Origin: Thermoleophilaceae bacterium
GTDB lineage: Bacteria; Actinomycetota; Thermoleophilia; Solirubrobacterales; Thermoleophilaceae
Direction of reading: 5' to 3'
DNA: 64,000 nt
Assembly: GCA_040901445.1 (NCBI GenBank)
Contig: JBBDYQ010000020.1
Coordinates: 46,956-110,955, forward strand
The notes below the pieces were generated by a model that saw only the letters and a program-made list of their open reading frames with translations, was not told where the DNA came from and made no database searches. A program made the position numbers and the translations under genes. Every line of letters begins with the position of its first letter. Positions within the stretch are counted from its first letter, which is position 1. Shown piece by piece: positions 15,908 through 24,357 of the stretch.

Positions 15908-15913
15908 CGGCAG

Positions 15914-16297
15914 CTATGCGCCCGCGGGCTGGAAGAGCTCGATCGGGTTGCCGGAGGGGTCCTCGAGCAGGATCTGCCGGCCGCCCGGCCCGCTGACGAT
16001 GTCGTTGCGGAACGTCAGGCCCGCGGCGCGCAGCCGCTCGACGTCGGCCGCGATGTCCTCGACGATGAAGTGGATGCGGTTCCAGCCTCCCGGCGCCGGC
16101 GTGCGGCCGTCGGGCATCGGCCGCCCGGCAGAGCTCGCCGGACCGCTGAGCAGCAGCCGCAGGTTGCCGCGCACGACGTCTGCGAACGCCGGCGCGGCGC
16201 TGGTGCGCACCTCAAAGCCGAAGTGGTTGGTGTAGAACGAGACGGCGTCCTCGACGTCGTCGACCATGTAGCGGACGTTGACGAGCGCGTCAGGCAC
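15914..16297 (-). CDS. VOC (glyoxalase/bleomycin-resistance) superfamily protein
   Basis: A 127-residue protein with the two beta-alpha-beta-beta-beta modules of the vicinal-oxygen-chelate fold (VRYMVDDVEDAVSFYTNHFG and IHFIVEDIAADVERLRAAG, ending in LLEDPSGNPIELFQP). Metal ligands would come from H76-region and the terminal Glu. It has no cysteines, so it does not look like the ArsI C-As lyase despite lying between an arsenate reductase fusion and ChrA. GTG 16297 overlaps the upstream stop by 8 bp. Substrate unknown. Confidence 0.82.
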   Translation of the reverse strand: MPDALVNVRYMVDDVEDAVSFYTNHFGFEVRTSAAPAFADVVRGNLRLLLSGPASSAGRPMPDGRTPAPGGWNRIHFIVEDIAADVERLRAAGLTFRNDIVSGPGGRQILLEDPSGNPIELFQPAGA

Positions 16298-17096
16298 GTT
16301 CGGTCACCTCCTGATTGGTGGATGGTCGGGTGGTCTGTTCGATCGCCTCGATGAGGAAGGCGATGCGGGTGCCAAGCTCGGTCGCGGTGCGCTCGAACGC
16401 GGGCAGCGTTTCCTCGTCGCTCTCCGCTTCTCGCGCGGGGTCGGGGATGCTCCAATGGATCAGCTCGGGCCAGTCCGGGAACTCGGGGCAGACCTCGCGC
16501 ACGCGATCGCAGAGGCTGATCACGTAGTCGAAGGGCTGCCCGGCGAACTCGCCGAGGTGCTTGGAACGACGCCCGGCGAGGTCTATGCCGCGGTCGCGCA
16601 TCACCCGCACCGCGTTGGGATGCAGCGGCTTGGGATGGCTGCCCGCACTCGCCGCGCTGACAGCGCCGTCGGACAGCTGCTCGGCGAGCGCCTCGGCGAT
16701 CTGCGAGCGGGCACTGTTGCCGGTGCACAGAAACAGGACGCGCGTGAGTGCGGAGCGGCGTTCGCGCCCGGCGCGTGGGCGCGGGCCGGGCGCCAGGCCC
16801 GGGTGCAGCGCCACTCCGGCGCTCGACAGCAGCTCGCCGCAGCGCGCCAGATCGAGGACGTAGTAGGTGTCGCGACCGTCGGCGGCGCTGCGACGCATCG
16901 ACACAAGATCACCGTCGCGCAGCTGACGCAGGTGATAGGAGACCAGGCTCTGGGGTCGGCCCGCCAGTGCGCACAGCTCGCCCACGCGCCGATCGCTGCG
17001 CGCCAACTCGCTCAAGAGCCGCCACCGCAGCGGGTGCCCCGCCAGCCGCAGAAATGACGGCGGTGGACTCTCGGCGTGTCCCAAAGTGGCGATCAC
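16290..17096 (-). CDS. Fusion of ArsR-type repressor and low-molecular-weight-phosphatase arsenate reductase
   Basis: A ~268-residue fusion. Residues ~10-95 are a winged helix of ArsR type (HPLRWRLLSELARSDRRVGE); residues ~117-260 are a thioredoxin-type ArsC with the CX5R loop CTGNSAR at 124-130 and DRVREVCPEFP, so it should reduce arsenate to arsenite. The ArsR metal motif ELCxC is degenerate (ELCALAG keeps one Cys; another is at C86), so its inducer is uncertain. GTG 17096 is chosen because a TATTAT -10 and the operator lie immediately upstream; an ATG at 17114 is in frame but would place the -10 inside the gene. First gene of an operon with the VOC protein and chrA. Confidence 0.88.
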   Translation of the reverse strand: MIATLGHAESPPPSFLRLAGHPLRWRLLSELARSDRRVGELCALAGRPQSLVSYHLRQLRDGDLVSMRRSAADGRDTYYVLDLARCGELLSSAGVALHPGLAPGPRPRAGRERRSALTRVLFLCTGNSARSQIAEALAEQLSDGAVSAASAGSHPKPLHPNAVRVMRDRGIDLAGRRSKHLGEFAGQPFDYVISLCDRVREVCPEFPDWPELIHWSIPDPAREAESDEETLPAFERTATELGTRIAFLIEAIEQTTRPSTNQEVTERA

Positions 17097-17103
17097 CAGA
17101 GTG

Positions 17104-17130
17104 GGATAATACATCAAGTGGGTTTGATGT
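17104..17130 (-). promoter_or_regulatory. ArsR-type operator overlapping the ars/chr operon promoter
   Basis: ACATCAA (17111-17117) and TTGATGT (17124-17130) form a perfect 7-bp inverted repeat with a 6-bp spacer, the ATCAA-N-TTGAT pattern known for ArsR/SmtB operators. TATTAT at 17104-17109 (minus strand) is a strong -10, 7 bp before GTG 17096. Repressor bound here would cover the promoter. Confidence 0.75.
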
Positions 17131-17970
17131 GTCTTGCGCTGCCTGACAGGCGTATCTGTTTGCACGCGACCGTAGGAAGCGCTCCGCGAAGTGCGACTGC
17201 CCAAGAGCGCGCGCACCTCACGCCCGTGGCGGATCCACGAGTTCACGCCCGACTTCCGGCTCGAGCGCCCACTGCCCACATAGACGCCGTCGCCTTTCGC
17301 GCGTAGTGAAAGCTTCCTCGTCTACCCCTTTCGGGTAGCCAGCGGGTTCCGCGGAACCGCCTTGTCAGGCGATCTCTTCTGATCCGTCGAGCCCGGGGGC
17401 TTCCAGGAGCGTGACGCGGCTGTCCGTCGCGGGCGCGCCCCAAGGCGCCTCACTGCCGCGCCCGCGGGCCCCCGGCGGGCAAACCGCTCTCGTTTACCGC
17501 GCGCAAAGCAGAAGCGCGCTGCGACGGCCGGCCGCAACGAACCTGATCGCTTCTCGCTTCAGGCGAATGCGAAAGCGGATGCCGTGACGGGGAACGCGGC
17601 GCGGCTGGTTCGGGGCGCCCACGCTGTGCCTATGCAAGGCGCAGGAGCGACGGCCGACACGGATCCTCCTTGTCCCAAGGCGCGCGCCAGACTTGACCGC
17701 CGTCGCGCTCGCGTTTCAACGCGGGAGCGGCGGGTGTCCAGTTGACGCCCGTCACTGCGACACCTCACCGGGCGGGTCTTACGGGACACCGGTGCCGACA
17801 CCGCCGCGACAAGGCGCCATATCGAGGCGGAGTGTCCGCAACGGGTTCCCTTCCGTATGCAGCATCCGCTTGGCGCGGTGGTCAACCGGCCCTCGGTGTG
17901 GTCTGACCGATGAATTTTCCGCGCCGTGTTGGTCTGTACGCCGAATACCGACTCATGGGAGGCTGACGCC
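17131..17970. other. Gene-poor interval upstream of the ars/chr operon
   Basis: About 840 bp without a believable gene in any frame. It contains two short hairpins in tandem: CTACCC/GGGTAG with a 5-nt loop (17322-17338) and the palindrome GGTTCCGCGGAACC (17345-17358), and one arm (17778-17797) of a 20-bp direct repeat whose partner lies beyond the next gene. It may be eroded accessory DNA. I see no tRNA-like cloverleaf. Confidence 0.6.
17778..17797. repeat. 20-bp direct repeat, left arm (flanks the DHFR-like gene)
   Basis: CTTACGGGACACCGGTGCCG recurs at 18600-18619 with one mismatch. The two arms are 822 bp apart and bracket exactly one gene, the DHFR-like protein at 17971-18534; a short tyrosine recombinase gene follows. 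This could be a cassette boundary, but origin by chance shared sequence cannot be excluded. Confidence 0.5.
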
Positions 17971-18534
17971 GTGCGGAAACTGACCTTTGGCATGAACCTG
18001 AGCCTGGACGGCTACATCGCCGCGCCCGGCGACGACCTCGGCTGGAGCGTGCCGAGCGACGAGCTGTTCCAGTGGTGGTCCGACCGGGTGGGGGCGACGG
18101 GCCTGGCGCTGTACGGGCGCAAACTGTGGGAGACGATGAGCTCCCACTGGCCGACCGCCGACAAGCAGCCGGGCGCCACACCGGCGGAGCTCGAGTTCGC
18201 CCGCCGCTGGCGGGACATGCCGAAGGTGGTGTTCTCCTCGACGACCAGCGCGGTCGACTGGAACGCCCGCCTGGTCACCGGCGACGCTGTCACCGAGATC
18301 ACCCGGCTCAAGACTGAGGATGGCGGCCCCATGGACATCGCCGGCGCCACCCTCGCCGCGGCGGCCATGCGGGCCGGGCTGATCGACGAGTACGCGATCG
18401 TCACCCACCCGGTCCTGGTGGGCGGCGGCACGCCGTTCTTCACGGCCCTGGACAACTGGGTGAACCTGAACCTGGTGGAGACCCGGACGTTTCCCGACGG
18501 CGTGCTCCTGACCAGGTACGAGACCAGGCGCTGA
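17971..18534 (+). CDS. Dihydrofolate reductase-like (RibD C-terminal domain) protein
   Basis: A 187-residue protein of the RibD-C/DHFR-like family: VRKLTFGMNLSLDGYIAAPG at the start, GRKLWE, KVVFSSTTSAVDW, then ITRLKTEDGGPMDIAGATLA and YAIVTHPVLVGGGTPFF. Such proteins bind NADPH; most have no assigned substrate. GTG 17971 is chosen for the GGGAGG 8 nt upstream; an in-frame start at 17926 lacks one. Bracketed by 20-bp direct repeats, and a second family member lies 1.1 kb on. Confidence 0.85.
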   Translation: MRKLTFGMNLSLDGYIAAPGDDLGWSVPSDELFQWWSDRVGATGLALYGRKLWETMSSHWPTADKQPGATPAELEFARRWRDMPKVVFSSTTSAVDWNARLVTGDAVTEITRLKTEDGGPMDIAGATLAAAAMRAGLIDEYAIVTHPVLVGGGTPFFTALDNWVNLNLVETRTFPDGVLLTRYETRR

Positions 18535-18599
18535 ATACCCGACCTCGGATCGGCGCGGGCTCGGGCCACCCAAGGATCTCGTGGCCGTTGGGGGATCGC

Positions 18600-18619
18600 C
18601 TTACGGGACACCGCTGCCG
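18600..18619. repeat. 20-bp direct repeat, right arm
   Basis: Matches 17778-17797 at 19 of 20 positions. The surrounding 276 bp (18535-18810) between the DHFR-like gene and the recombinase hold no gene I can support. Confidence 0.5.
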
Positions 18620-18810
18620 CTCTTCCACCGGATGTGGGCGTCCCGGAACGCTCCCCGAAGGTTGTCGCTCGGGGACGACCAACGGAAGCGCCAGTTGGCC
18701 GGGCCCGTGGAGCCCGGTGCATAGGCACCATGTCGGCGCGTGCGAACTCCCGATCGACGCGAGCCCGAGCACCGTCGCTGCCGCAATGAGGCCGAGCGAA
18801 AGCGTCGGGT

Positions 18811-19503
18811 TCAGAGTGCCGAGCTGGCCGGGATCATCGGAGCTCGGCGGGCGTGGACAGTGTCAATGATCTCGCTGTTGTCGATCCCTTGTAGGTAGAC
18901 AGACGTGATTCCGAGATCGACGTGTCCGGGCTGGCGCTGGATGACCATGAGCGGGACACCCTCTCGCGCCATCTCGACGGCATGTGCGTGGCGTAGCTGG
19001 TGTGGTGCGAACCGCCTACGCACGCCGGCCTGAACCGCGAGCCGCCGCAGCTGCGCGCGGATCGCTGGCGCCGCGCATGCTCGCCCGGCGGTCGGACCAT
19101 GCACAACGCAGAAGAGTGCGCCAACCGGCAGCGCTGTGCGGTCGTGCAGCCACGGCTCGAGGTGTTCCCAGCCCCACGTGTCCATGCCGACGGTGCGCCG
19201 CTTGCCGCCCTTGGCGTTGCGCACCACGATCGCACCGCGGTTATGGTCGAGATCGGTTTCGCCGAGCGCGACCGCCTCGCTGATCCGCAGTCCGGCGCGC
19301 CAGAGCACGACCATCAGGCCACGCACTCGCCGCCCGTCGATGCCGGCACCGGCCTGCCGCATGACTGCGACGATCTCTTCCACGGCCGGAGGGTCAGCCG
19401 GGTAGCGCCGTCCCTTGTTCCGCGGCGAGCGTCCAGCGTGAAACCCGGCCATGGTCGCCGGCGAGCGACGCCGACCAGCAACATCGAGAAGCTCGGATGA
19501 CAT
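18811..19503 (-). CDS. Short tyrosine recombinase/integrase (catalytic domain)
   Basis: A ~230-residue site-specific recombinase with the full catalytic set: R73 in AGLRISEA, K98/K101 in NAKGGKRR, H168 and R171 in PHQLRHAHA, H194 in QPGHVDL and nucleophile Y203 in TSVYLQG. It has only ~40 residues before the catalytic domain, so the usual SAM-like core-binding domain is missing or reduced. ATG 19503 has GGAGG 4 nt upstream; ATG 19518 is an alternative. It sits between two DHFR-like genes in an accessory stretch. Whether it mobilises anything is unknown; no matching attachment sites were identified with confidence. Confidence 0.85.
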   Translation of the reverse strand: MSSELLDVAGRRRSPATMAGFHAGRSPRNKGRRYPADPPAVEEIVAVMRQAGAGIDGRRVRGLMVVLWRAGLRISEAVALGETDLDHNRGAIVVRNAKGGKRRTVGMDTWGWEHLEPWLHDRTALPVGALFCVVHGPTAGRACAAPAIRAQLRRLAVQAGVRRRFAPHQLRHAHAVEMAREGVPLMVIQRQPGHVDLGITSVYLQGIDNSEIIDTVHARRAPMIPASSAL

Positions 19504-19599
19504 GACTCCTCCAGACATCGGGGAAGCCCATCGTCCTCGCGTGAGGCAGGAGTCGCGGCGAATCCCTGTCGAGCTCCTGCTTGAGCGTCCTCGGGCGGC

Positions 19600-20154
19600 T
19601 CAACGCCTCGGCACCAGAACTTGCGCGAGGGCTCCGCTTCGGAAGCGCTGCTCTTCGACCACTTCGAGCTTCAGGTGCTCCTTGAGGTCGGCGAACGGGC
19701 TGCGCCCCGCGCCGATCGCGATCGGGACCGTTGATAGCTGGTACTCATCGACGAGGCCCAGGCGGGTCAGCGCCTTGGCGAAATCGGGACCACCATGGAC
19801 CAGGACTGTCCCTTTGTCATCGCGCGCCTTCAGGTCCGCTACGCCTGCGCTCACGTCTCCGAAGATGTCGACCGGTCCCCACTCTGCCTTTTGGAGGGTG
19901 TGGGAGAAGACGGCTTTCGGCTTGTCGTTCATCGCCGTGGCGATCGGACCGTCAGACGCGGCCCAGTGCGGGCCCATGATCTCGTAGCTCCGGCGCCCCA
20001 TCGCGTGAACTCCGGCCTCTTGGAGCGCGCGGAGACTCCGCTCGGTGGAATCGTCGCCGAACCACTCGAACATCCACTCGTGGGTGCCGTCCAGGCTCGT
20101 AGCAAAACCATCGAGGGACATGACCATCTTGAGAATGACTTTTCTCTCGCTCAT
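19600..20154 (-). CDS. Second dihydrofolate reductase-like (RibD C-terminal domain) protein
   Basis: A 184-residue RibD-C/DHFR-family protein: KVILKMVMSLDGFATSLDG start, GRRSYEIMGPHW, KAVFSHTLQKAEWG, GTVLVHGGPDFAKALTRLGL and YQLSTVPIAIGAGRSPF. It resembles but is clearly diverged from the protein at 17971-18534. ATG 20154 gives the conserved N-terminus; upstream sequence belongs to the gamma-glutamyltransferase region. Function beyond presumed NADPH-dependent reduction is unknown. Confidence 0.85.
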   Translation of the reverse strand: MSERKVILKMVMSLDGFATSLDGTHEWMFEWFGDDSTERSLRALQEAGVHAMGRRSYEIMGPHWAASDGPIATAMNDKPKAVFSHTLQKAEWGPVDIFGDVSAGVADLKARDDKGTVLVHGGPDFAKALTRLGLVDEYQLSTVPIAIGAGRSPFADLKEHLKLEVVEEQRFRSGALAQVLVPRR

Positions 20155-20186
20155 GACGGTGAAGGCAGAACGCCCCGCGACCACGC

Positions 20187-21695
20187 CTAAACGCGCACCG
20201 CCGCCCCACCCCGCCGCGGGTCCCCCATCCCCGACAGCTCGCCCGTCTCCGGGTCGCGCGCCACCGCCTGCACGCCGCCGAAGTAGAGGTTGCGCTCGTG
20301 CCACCGGCGCACGGTCCAGCCATCTGCTTCCAACGCAGTGAGAGCATCGACGTCCACCCCCGGCTCGGCCTCCACGGCATCCCCCTCGAGGTGCACCCGC
20401 GGGCGCTCCACGGCCTCCTCGGCCCCCAGCCCCAGGTCCACCACACCCATGATCGTCTGCACGATCGCGCTGCGGATGCGGTTGGAGCCCGCCGAGCCCA
20501 GCGCCATCTCCGGCACGCCCTGGTTGAGCACCACCGTGGGCGCCATCATGCTGGGCACGCGCCGGCCCGGCGCGTGGCGGTGATAGCCCAGCGGGTTGAG
20601 GTCCTGCTCGCCCAGCATGTTGTTGAGGTGCATGCCGGTGCCGGGCACGATCACGCCCGAGCCCGAGCCGTTCGAGCAGGTCACGCTGGCGCAGCCGCCT
20701 TGGTCGTCGAGCACCGCGATGTGGGTGGTGGAGCCCAGCCGGCCGGCCTCGTGATCGAGCGCATCCGCGGCCAAGAAGCGCTCCAGGTAGCCCTCGGTGT
20801 GCAGGCCGAGCAGGAACTCCTCGGTGCGTGCCTGGTTGGCCCGGGCCGTGACCTCCACGAACGAGCGCGGGTCCGCCGGCCGGCCGAGCCTCTCGAGCAG
20901 GCCCAGTGCGTAGGCGATCAGGATCCCACCCGACGACGGCGGCGGGTTGGTGAGGATGCGCCGGCCGCGGTAGTCCGCGGACGCGGGCTCGCGCTCCACC
21001 GGCTCGTACGCCGCCAGATCCTCCTCCGTCAACAGGCCGCCGCGCTCGAGCACCCACTCGCTGATCCGCCGCGCGACCTCTCCCCGGTAGAGGAACCCGG
21101 GTCCCTCCGTGCCGAGCCGCTCGAGCAGGTCGCCCAGCTCGGGCTGGCGCAGCACCTCGCCCTCACGCAGCGGCCGCCCGCCGGGCTCGTAGATGGCCTG
21201 CCCCTCGGCGCTCGACGCCATGATCGGCCCGAGGATCTTGTGGAGGTACTCCTGCATCGACGTGAGCGCCACGCCCTCGCGGGCCGCACGCGCCGGACCC
21301 TCCACCAGCGTGCCGAGCGAGATCGTGCCGAAACGAGACAGCGCCGCCGCCAGCCCCGCCGTGGTGCCGTAGGCGCCGCACGAGGACGGCCCCACGTTGA
21401 AGACCTGCACGGCCTCCTCGGAGAACACGACCTCGATCGGCTGCAGCGCCGCCGGCTCCCGCCCATCGGCGCCGCGCCCGGGCGCGGCCACGAAGAAGTC
21501 GAGCAGGTGGTCCTCGCCGCCGGCGGTGTGCACGAGCATGAACCCGCCCGCGCCCGGCCCCGTCAGGGGCGACTCCGTCACGAACGACATCAGCACCGCG
21601 CCAACCGCGGCGTCCACCGCGTTGCCGCCATCGCGCAGCACGGCGGCGCCGGCCTCGGCGGTCAGCGGATGGCCGGCTGCGACCACCCCACCCAT
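20187..21695 (-). CDS. Gamma-glutamyltransferase-family Ntn hydrolase
   Basis: A 502-residue GGT-family protein that should cleave itself before a threonine and hydrolyse or transfer gamma-glutamyl groups. The cleavage/nucleophile threonine is T323 in GSTTHIAVLD, followed by VTCSNGSGSGV and PGTGMHLNNMLG, then PSMMAPTVV. No signal peptide is visible, so a cytoplasmic form is likely, unlike the periplasmic E. coli enzyme. A TAGGTT -10 (21702-21707) lies 6 bp before ATG 21695, suggesting a leaderless message. Confidence 0.9.
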   Translation of the reverse strand: MGGVVAAGHPLTAEAGAAVLRDGGNAVDAAVGAVLMSFVTESPLTGPGAGGFMLVHTAGGEDHLLDFFVAAPGRGADGREPAALQPIEVVFSEEAVQVFNVGPSSCGAYGTTAGLAAALSRFGTISLGTLVEGPARAAREGVALTSMQEYLHKILGPIMASSAEGQAIYEPGGRPLREGEVLRQPELGDLLERLGTEGPGFLYRGEVARRISEWVLERGGLLTEEDLAAYEPVEREPASADYRGRRILTNPPPSSGGILIAYALGLLERLGRPADPRSFVEVTARANQARTEEFLLGLHTEGYLERFLAADALDHEAGRLGSTTHIAVLDDQGGCASVTCSNGSGSGVIVPGTGMHLNNMLGEQDLNPLGYHRHAPGRRVPSMMAPTVVLNQGVPEMALGSAGSNRIRSAIVQTIMGVVDLGLGAEEAVERPRVHLEGDAVEAEPGVDVDALTALEADGWTVRRWHERNLYFGGVQAVARDPETGELSGMGDPRRGGAAVRV

Positions 21696-21732
21696 GTGTT
21701 CAACCTACCCGCGGGGAGCGGGTCCCGAGGGC

Positions 21733-23184
21733 CTAGCGGCCCCCGGGGATGAACTCCGGCACGTCGAGCTCGCCCAGCGAGCCGTTGGAGCGCGTGCGCT
21801 GCGGGGCGCGCGCGATACGCGGCTCGCGGTCGGCCTCGCGGGCCGCCGAGGAGGCATCGGGCGCGCGGCGGGCCGGCGTGACGCGCCGGTCCCCGTAGCC
21901 GGTGGCCACGACCGTGACCCACACCTGGTCCACCACCTTCTCGTCGACCATCGCGCCGAAGATGATGTTGGCGTCGGGATGGGCGGCCTCGCTGACCGCG
22001 CGCGCCGCCTCGTTGACCTCCCACAGGGAGAGGTCGCGGCCGCCGGTGATGGAGAGAAGGATCGACTGCGCGCCGTCCACGGAGGTCTCGAGCAGCGGCG
22101 AGGCCACCGCGGCCTGGGCCGCGTCGATCGCGCGGGTCTCGCCCACGCCCATGCCTATGCCCAGCAGCGCCTGCCCTGCCTCCGACATGATCGTGCGCAC
22201 GTCCGCGAAGTCGAGGTTGATGAGGCCCGGCAGGGTGATGAGGTCGGAGATGCCCTGCACGCCCTGGCGCAGGACGTCGTCGGCCACGCGGAAGGCCTCG
22301 ACCATCGAGGTCTGCTTGTCGAGCACGGTGAGCAGGCGCGTGTTGGGGATCACGATGAGCGTGTCCACCTCGCCCGACAGGTCGTCCACGCCGCGGTCGG
22401 CCTGGTCGCCGCGCCGCGAGCCCTCGAAGGCGAACGGCTTGGTGACGATGCCCACCGTGAGCGCGCCGAGGTCGCGGGCGATGCGCGCCACGACGGGGGC
22501 CGCGCCCGTTCCGGTGCCGCCGCCGGCGCCGGCGGCGATGAACACCATGTCGGCGCCCTTGAGCATGGCCTTCACACGGTCGTGCTCCTCCATCGCAGCC
22601 TGGCGGCCGAGATCGGGGTTGGAGCCGGAGCCCAGCCCGCGCGTGACCTCGCTGCCGATGTGCAGCGTGGTCTCCGCGTTGGAGGTCTGCAGCGACTGGA
22701 GGTCGGTGTTGACGGCGATGAAGTCCACGCCCTCGACGCCCGCCTCGATCATCCGGTTGACGGCGTTCACGCCGGCGCCGCCGACGCCCACGACCTTGAG
22801 CACGGGCTGCCCGATCGGCTCCTGCTGCGCCGGCACCTGGGGCTCGTCGCGCCCGTAGCGCGGGGCCGCCGGCTTGTCGAGGATGTTCTCGGGGATGTCG
22901 GAGGAGAAGACGTGCCGCAGCCGCTCCTCGGCCGAGCGCACGTGGCGCTCCTCGGCCTCGTGCTCGCGCTGCGAGGGCGGCGCGGGGCGCAGCTGCTCGG
23001 CGGGCGGCGGCGAGGCGGCAGGCGTCTGACGGCGCACGCCGCCCTCCTGCGGGGGCTTGACGCGCGGCGCGCCGGCGTCGGTCTCGGCGCGCTGGGGCGC
23101 GTCCTCCAGCCCCTCCTCCTCCGTCTTGCGGAAGAGCGCCGCCAGGGGGCCCTCGCGCATGCTCGCCCGCTTACCGCTTGCCAT
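21733..23184 (-). CDS. ftsZ: Cell division GTPase FtsZ with a long N-terminal extension
   Basis: A 483-residue tubulin-like protein. The GTPase core begins only at ~126 ([17 protein letters not shown]), with [13 protein letters not shown] and T7-loop [11 protein letters not shown] intact, and the C-terminal peptide ELDVPEF that binds FtsA/SepF-type partners is present. Residues 1-125 are a charged, proline/glutamate-rich extension not found in ordinary FtsZ. ATG 23184 has AGGAGG upstream and overlaps the parA stop by 14 bp; ATG 23160 would shorten it by only 8 residues. Cotranscribed behind parA rather than in a division-and-cell-wall cluster, so it may be a second FtsZ. Confidence 0.92.
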   Translation of the reverse strand: MASGKRASMREGPLAALFRKTEEEGLEDAPQRAETDAGAPRVKPPQEGGVRRQTPAASPPPAEQLRPAPPSQREHEAEERHVRSAEERLRHVFSSDIPENILDKPAAPRYGRDEPQVPAQQEPIGQPVLKVVGVGGAGVNAVNRMIEAGVEGVDFIAVNTDLQSLQTSNAETTLHIGSEVTRGLGSGSNPDLGRQAAMEEHDRVKAMLKGADMVFIAAGAGGGTGTGAAPVVARIARDLGALTVGIVTKPFAFEGSRRGDQADRGVDDLSGEVDTLIVIPNTRLLTVLDKQTSMVEAFRVADDVLRQGVQGISDLITLPGLINLDFADVRTIMSEAGQALLGIGMGVGETRAIDAAQAAVASPLLETSVDGAQSILLSITGGRDLSLWEVNEAARAVSEAAHPDANIIFGAMVDEKVVDQVWVTVVATGYGDRRVTPARRAPDASSAAREADREPRIARAPQRTRSNGSLGELDVPEFIPGGR

Positions 23185-23938
23185 TCGAGAGGACCTCCTC
23201 AGCCAGCCGTCGGTAGGCGTAGGCCGCCTTACCGTCCGGGTCGTACTTGAGCACCGACATGCCCTTCACGGGCGCCTCGGCGAAGCGCACGGTCTTGGTG
23301 ATGCGCGAGGCGAAGACGCGGTCGCCGAAGTTCTCCTCGAGGATCTCGATTGCCTCCTTGGCGTGCACGGTCCGGGTGTCCACGAGGGTAGGCAGGATTC
23401 CCTCGATGTCCACGTCCGGATTGAGGTTCTCCTTGATCATCGAGAGCGTGTTCTGCAGCTGGATCAGGCCGCGCATGGAGAGATACTCGCATTGCACGGG
23501 GACGATCACCTTGTCCGCGGCCGTCAGGGCGTTGATCGTGAGCAGCCCGAGGCTCGGCGGGGTGTCGATGCAGATGAAGTCGTAGTCCTCCTTCACCGGG
23601 TCCAGGGCCTTCGACAGCGCGCGCTCGCGCCCGATCTGCGTGGACATGGCGATCTCGGCGCCGGCGAGGTCGATCGAGGAGCAGGCCACGTCCACCTCGC
23701 GCTTGCGGATGACCTCCCGGATGGAGATGTGGTGAACGAGCACGTCGTACATCGAGGTCTCGAGCGTGTCCGGGTCGATGCCCTGGCTCATCGTCAGGTT
23801 GCCCTGAGGATCGAGGTCGACGCAAAGGACCCGGTGGCCCTTCTCGCCGAATGCCGCCGCGAGGTTGAGCGTGGTCGTGGTCTTGGCGACCCCGCCCTTC
23901 TGGTTGGCGAACACGATGACTTTGCACTTGGATGCCAC
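23171..23938 (-). CDS. parA: ParA/Soj-type partition ATPase
   Basis: A 255-residue Walker-type ATPase with the deviant Walker [11 protein letters not shown] (K14 and K19), [22 protein letters not shown] and the ParA-typical [13 protein letters not shown] 23938 is chosen because GAGGAG sits 7 nt upstream and it gives the family N-terminus. It overlaps ftsZ by 14 bp. No parB follows, so this looks like an orphan ParA coupled to FtsZ, perhaps acting in division-site or chromosome positioning. Confidence 0.9.
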   Translation of the reverse strand: MASKCKVIVFANQKGGVAKTTTTLNLAAAFGEKGHRVLCVDLDPQGNLTMSQGIDPDTLETSMYDVLVHHISIREVIRKREVDVACSSIDLAGAEIAMSTQIGRERALSKALDPVKEDYDFICIDTPPSLGLLTINALTAADKVIVPVQCEYLSMRGLIQLQNTLSMIKENLNPDVDIEGILPTLVDTRTVHAKEAIEILEENFGDRVFASRITKTVRFAEAPVKGMSVLKYDPDGKAAYAYRRLAEEVLSNGKR

Positions 23939-24033
23939 AGGGGACTCCTCTTGGGGTTGGAAACCCGCTTCGCAAGCGGTATTCGCAGGTGACCTGGCGA
24001 TTCCTCCCGGCCCGTCCGATCCGCCCGCGGAGG

Positions 24034-24039
24034 TACCTT
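24034..24039 (+). promoter_or_regulatory. -10 element TACCTT in front of the MNT remnant
   Basis: TACCTT lies 6 bp before GTG 24046, matching the leaderless TANNNT pattern. It indicates that the decayed gene may still be transcribed. Confidence 0.4.
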
Positions 24040-24045
24040 GCGAGC

Positions 24046-24357
24046 GTGATCGACTTCCAGACGATCGAGGACGCCGGCCGCAAGCTGGCAGAGGCGGCTG
24101 GGCCTGACTCGAGTCATCCTGTTCGGGTCGCACGCGCGCGGGCAGGCGGGGAGGCGAAGCGACGTCGACTTCCTCGTCATAGAACGAGAGGTGGAGGACC
24201 AGAACGCCGAGGCCGTGAGGCTGCGCCGGGCACTCCGGCCCCTCGTCCTGCCGACGGACATCCTCGTGGTCACCGAGGCGCACGTGGAGGAATGGGCATC
24301 GGTGCCCGGGACTGTCGTGCATGCCGCGCTGCGCGAGGGCCGGGTGCTGCATGGCTG
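24046..24357 (+). pseudogene. Frameshifted MNT-type nucleotidyltransferase (antitoxin remnant)
   Basis: The first 20 codons from GTG 24046 read VIDFQTIEDAGRKLAEAAG; the rest of an MNT domain continues one frame later from ~24095 as LGLTRVILFGSHARG, then SDVDFLVIE, to a TGA at 24355-24357. The second frame has a stop at 24047-24049 and no start codon, so one extra base near 24100-24109 breaks the gene (or is a sequencing error). Intact MNT proteins are ~100 residues and neutralise HEPN RNase toxins by AMPylation. It overlaps the HEPN remnant by 7 bp, the normal arrangement. Confidence 0.75.

Noticed and set aside
15914..16297. ArsI-type C-As lyase for the VOC protein next to the ArsR-ArsC fusion
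   Set aside because: ArsI needs a cysteine pair for the organoarsenical; this protein has no cysteine.
17322..17358. tRNA gene
   Set aside because: GGTTCCGCGGAACC superficially recalls a T-arm, but there is no acceptor stem, D-arm or anticodon arm around it.
17559..17993. Possible 144-residue minus-strand gene upstream of the DHFR-like gene
   Set aside because: No ribosome site, odd Ser/Arg/Thr composition, overlaps the well-supported start of the plus-strand gene, and no recognisable domain.
18811..19503. Prophage or integrative element boundary with att sites
   Set aside because: Only one recombinase gene is present, no phage or conjugation genes, and the only direct repeat found brackets a neighbouring gene, not the recombinase.
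23171..23938. Plasmid/chromosome parAB partition locus with parS sites
   Set aside because: No parB follows and no parS-like inverted repeat was seen; the partner gene is ftsZ.
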